Assembly: GCA_946811185.2 (NCBI GenBank) | Contig: OX328107.1 | Coordinates: 26,929,587 to 26,993,586 of the forward strand | Source: Hippopus hippopus | Lineage: Eukaryota > Mollusca > Bivalvia > Cardiida > Cardiidae | Reading direction: 5' to 3' | Length of the DNA stretch: 64,000 nt | In this document: positions 60,216 through 64,000 of the stretch, piece after piece | How positions within the stretch are numbered: the stretch's first letter is position 1 | How the letters are laid out: every line of letters starts with the position of its first letter | Position numbers and translations under genes: made by a program | The notes under the pieces: model-generated | Seen by the model: the letters and a program-made list of their open reading frames with translations, nothing else | The model's database searches: none | What the model was told of the DNA's origin: nothing

Positions 60216-60546
60216 TTTTAGTAAAGGAAGAAATGAAATTATCCTCTCTACAAGAGAGTATCATTATGTTATCGATCTTTCGATTGGCTATTAGGGTACT
60301 TCCCGACCATATGAATATTCATAAGAAACGACGATTTGCTAGTCAATTTTCCCAGTGGTGATGCATGGAGAGTAACGTAATGCTTCAAACCTGGGTTCCG
60401 AGGATGTGATTATCTATACTTTTCATAGATTATTTTTTTTTAAACCGTTTGCTTGAAATCTGTTTAAGAGGGAAGTGAGTTAAATGCTGTAAAGAATAAT
60501 TACCTACGAAAGTTTTTGGAAAATTACTTCTTTCAGAATTTGTACT

Positions 60547-61094
60547 TAAAGGTGGGTATTTAGATTTTTCACATCTCACCAAATTAAAAAAATATATATA
60601 TCACTGAAATTTATATGAAAAAACAATACAAATCATCAATAATTAAGAATCATAAAATTACAAAAAAAAAATGTTTTATGATGGTGTTCTCTTAAAAGGC
60701 TACGTAGCCTCTTAAGGTATTTTTAGATTTCACGCCAGAAATCAAAAAAGCATTGTGGGAATGTCAAGTGACTGGCACGTGACTAATGACGCTTAAATTC
60801 CATAACATAACAAACATGTAATTATTTTCCACGATGTCTTCTTCGGACGCTATGTTTGAAGCTTTGTCTGTGTATTTCCGGTATGTAAATGAGCGAGTTG
60901 CTCATGTATAAATAGAACGTGTTTCCCGTCGGTGTCGACCTTGGCCGTAGTAAATCTCTAATTTCTCTTGTTGTCGGATGGTTTTCGACCACTGGGGTTT
61001 TATGAATGAAAATTAAAAGGCTTTGGGAGTATAAGGATGATTTTTTTGTATTTTTGTAAAATTTTCGTCCCAAAATCTGAAAGGCCACCTTTAA
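60547..61094. repeat. Family M inverted-repeat element, copy 2
   Basis: TTAAAGGTGGGTATTTAG at the left and CTGAAAGGCCACCTTTAAA at the right. GGCTACGTAGCCTCTTAAGG, CACGCCAGAAATC and TTGTGGGAATG are shared with copy 1. An 88-codon frame on the - strand (60822-61088) lies inside it and is probably not a gene. Confidence 0.7.
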
Positions 61095-64000
61095 AACTAA
61101 AGTATTGCTAATTACATGATGAAAAAGTGGATGTAAGAATTTCGAATTTGAATGTGAAAGCTTCTTTAAAGTTCCCCTGCTCTGTTTATCAGACGTACAT
61201 TTTCGTCATATATCCAACATTCATAAATTTAAGGGGGTTGACTTCAGTGAATGTGGACAGTGTAGATAATCTATTCTCAAACCATTCTTTTAGCTAAAAT
61301 TTGCACTGTACCACATCTAAAAATGAAAGCTCCCCTATTAGGGAAAAGAATGCTTTCTAAGTAAAATATAGATGGATACATGTGTACAAAATTGAAAATC
61401 TTTTCATTCAAGCATTAGAACTCAATGATTAGGAAATAATACCATTGCCATGATATTGATTTCAATTCTTTTCAATTTAATGACTGAGCTTAATAATACA
61501 AAGGTTCATCGTTTTTGACAGATTTATATGGAAGAAACGTGTTTCTTTTTTGGTGAGGTTTTGACATTTCCTTATTGTACTGAAATATGCGCTTAAACAA
61601 TACAGCTTCCTGTAGAACGCCTTTGATTGGATGAGACCAGTTTATTGACAAAACAGTCAATAACAATGGTTATAAAACAATTATCACGTGATTTTGGTCG
61701 TACCATACATTAGAGGACCAAAGGCAACAGTGCCGTAACGCAAACAGCGAGTTACTGTAATCAGGTCTTTTTTGTACTGATGAAAAGAAAATATTTTCTT
61801 GTAAGCGTCGGAAATTTGTTACAACATTTTTCAAAGGCATGATACATGAATGTTTTATGCCGTAATTCGTTCATTATATTTTGACCGACAGCGATTTATT
61901 CCTGACAAAAGTTACTGTTTGATGCGTGCATAACTTGATATATGTCCGTCTAATTGTTGTAACCTTCGTCTAAATCATTACATAAACAAGTGCACTCAGG
62001 TAAAACATGTTGACTCAAAATGGAGCTTTTTGTTCTCAGTTCGTGCTCTACGCATGTAGATACCGTTTTTGAAACTAATTTACTCGTTCAATATGACACT
62101 CGTCGCTATTTATGTTCAATTGTCTCCGTAAGCTATCTTTACAAACATAGCTACCAAGTCTCAAAAAAGAACTGTAACCACAAGAGTTTATAAGGGATGA
62201 ATTTAAGCATATACGAGTACGCTTAACTAGCTGTCCGGCATTAACAAATATAAAAGTATAACGAGTACGGAAAAATCATTAACTGTGTGATAATCTCAAT
62301 TTGTCTTTTGAAAAACAGTCATTTTATTCCTATATTTCAGCCAATCGGAAAGAAGATTACAGATAACCTTTACAGTGTACAACATATTTCACCAACTTTC
62401 GAAACACTGAAATATTACAATATCATGAAAAGATTTTACTGATAACGTCAATCAAACGGGAGAAAGAACAGCTAAATTACATGATTATTAAATACATTGC
62501 TAAGTGCACTCAGGAATCGAGTGCTCTGAATCTGCTCCTTACTGTTCCAACATCTGACATTGGTCCACGATGCTTCTAAAAGAAACAATACATTCCAGCG
62601 TTTCAAACATTTCGATAGAAGCATGATTTTTTTCCAAAATGTTTCTTGGCTCAATAATCGGTCATTCGCCACCAAACAAACTACATGTATTTCATCTCTT
62701 TTCGTGGTCTGATAGAAAAAATGCGGTAAATGTAGAGATTTTTGTCATAGTTTAAGATATTTAAGTTGTAGACAGTTTAGACGAAAGATGAGACTGTGGC
62801 TTGCGTGCCGTCTGAAACGGATATACTCTCCGTATGTGAAAATACTCTGGCGATACGTTCGGGCCCGGGAGACCGGACCGGGCTTCCAGTCACGTGAACG
62901 CGGATCACGATTCAAATGGTCGTAGGCTAATACAGACTGATTACCTTTTACAGTTTAGAACATGAAAAGCATACACTAGGTTAAGTAGTTGTCGCGAAAT
63001 AATCGAAATAATGCTCATTATACCATAAAAAGACATTGAACATAAAAATCATGTACTGACCAAGAACGAAGAAATACCTAAGAGGGATCTCGTGAATTTA
63101 GAAATTGTGTTTGCAGTCTTCTGCCATACTTGATGTGTAGTATACTGAGGTCAGTTTAATCTGCAAGTTCAAACGTAGATCAAGGTATCACTAAACAGAA
63201 AGCTAAAGGTTGAATCCTGAATCTACACTGAGCAATGTCTTGAGGTATGTTGACCACAACAAACCTAAAGCTGCTTCCTTTTACTGATGGTAGCAAAGTT
63301 CTATCCCATTTACTCAGTGACTAACGTTTTATGGGTTTTACGATCGCTTATAAAACTAAAACAAAATCAGAAAAAGGTAAATGATTTTCTTTAAATATTT
63401 CAGTGCGATTATATAAACTTGACCTCTATCGGCGGCGGAAAATACATTACAATCTGCTAAATCTCAGATAGTTTTTGATCTTATAGGCATGACTAAACAA
63501 GTGGACGGTATAGACCTTCTGTACGGTCTGATCTTAATTTATGCCGTCTACAAATGCCCTTGTTTTCGCCTGTGCCGCCGAGAGCGTTAATACGAATACA
63601 CTTTGGCCAACACAAGGATCGCATAGCATGTATTCGATGTGCTTTTCTTGAAAATTAATTAAGTTGTATCAAGTTTAAGATTACATGTACATTAATTTAC
63701 AACGCAACTTGAATTCTGCATCGTACCAAGTCCTTTGGCTCGCATTGTTTTTTCTCTCCTTTTTCCGTGAGAAATGCCACGGATATTCCAGCCCGAATCT
63801 CTAAAATATGTTTTTTTTATTACTGGTTTTTGTAACCAGTTAATACACGGTATGAGATTTAGAAACAACAAGCCCATTAGGGCGTAAATCATTTTACTTG
63901 GTGCTAAACGCCAATGCACGTTTTACAAAAAAAATCCCAGATTTTACAAGTGATGTAGTTCTAGACCATGATGTTTCATATTCAGCAGAAGAACTATCGA
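61095..64000. other. Intergenic DNA, no recognised gene
   Basis: Mostly unique AT-rich sequence. A GC-rich patch at 62845-62910 contains GGGCCCGGGAGACCGG and CACGTG. A faint family B trace (GTGGACGGTATAGACC and GGTCTGATCTTAA) lies at 63500-63552. Confidence 0.35.

Noticed and set aside
60822..61088. 88-codon frame on the - strand as a gene
   Set aside because: It lies wholly inside a family M inverted-repeat element and shows no known domain.

Overview
ORGANISM. This is AT-rich nuclear DNA from an animal, most likely a bivalve mollusc. One gene is recognisable with confidence: the eye and head-patterning transcription factor Pax6, on the + strand, split into eight visible coding exons over 25 kb. 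The rest is intron and intergenic DNA packed with short inverted-repeat elements (MITEs), a tRNA-derived SINE whose centre resembles SINEs known from molluscs, a long bivalve-type repeat with internal tandem units, and microsatellites. Inverted-repeat elements with cores of this kind are abundant in clam and mussel genomes. I do not assign a species. LAYOUT. 1-2474 lies upstream of, or in the first intron of, Pax6; its start-codon exon was not found. 2475-2821 encodes most of the paired domain in one exon. A 13.3 kb intron full of MITEs follows, then the end of the paired domain with the linker (16146-16353), a 6.5 kb intron with few repeats in its second half, and a compact block 22819-27787 with the homeodomain (three exons), the Ser/Thr/Pro-rich activation region and the conserved C terminus ending in QYWPRIQ. 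The visible protein is 433 residues from the Gly that opens the paired domain. From about 28.5 kb to the end no other gene could be established; this is intergenic DNA dominated by repeats. One short reading frame at 60019 starts in good context but was not identified. REPEATS. I gave letters to recurring families. A and B end in TTAA-CCCTT / AAGGG-TTAA and carry a long central hairpin. In one case A sits inside a family C copy with TTAA on both sides, which supports piggyBac-type target choice. C is about 260 bp with ends like GAGCCATGCTCTG and a dyad core CAGCCTGCGC; D is a 265 bp double palindrome with almost the same core; E has a near-perfect 40 bp central palindrome. F, G, H, I, J, K and M are further foldback or terminal-inverted-repeat elements, and L is the 1.1 kb bivalve-type repeat. 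Several copies are nested, which gives relative ages. HOW THE PARTS RELATE. The repeats do not interrupt any Pax6 coding exon. They do crowd the paired-box exon: a family B element ends 24 bp before its acceptor and a family C element starts about 29 bp after its donor, so splice signals may be repeat-derived. By contrast 12.9-18.3 kb and 18.7-22.4 kb, inside Pax6 introns, hold no recognisable MITEs and are the natural places to look for cis-regulatory DNA.
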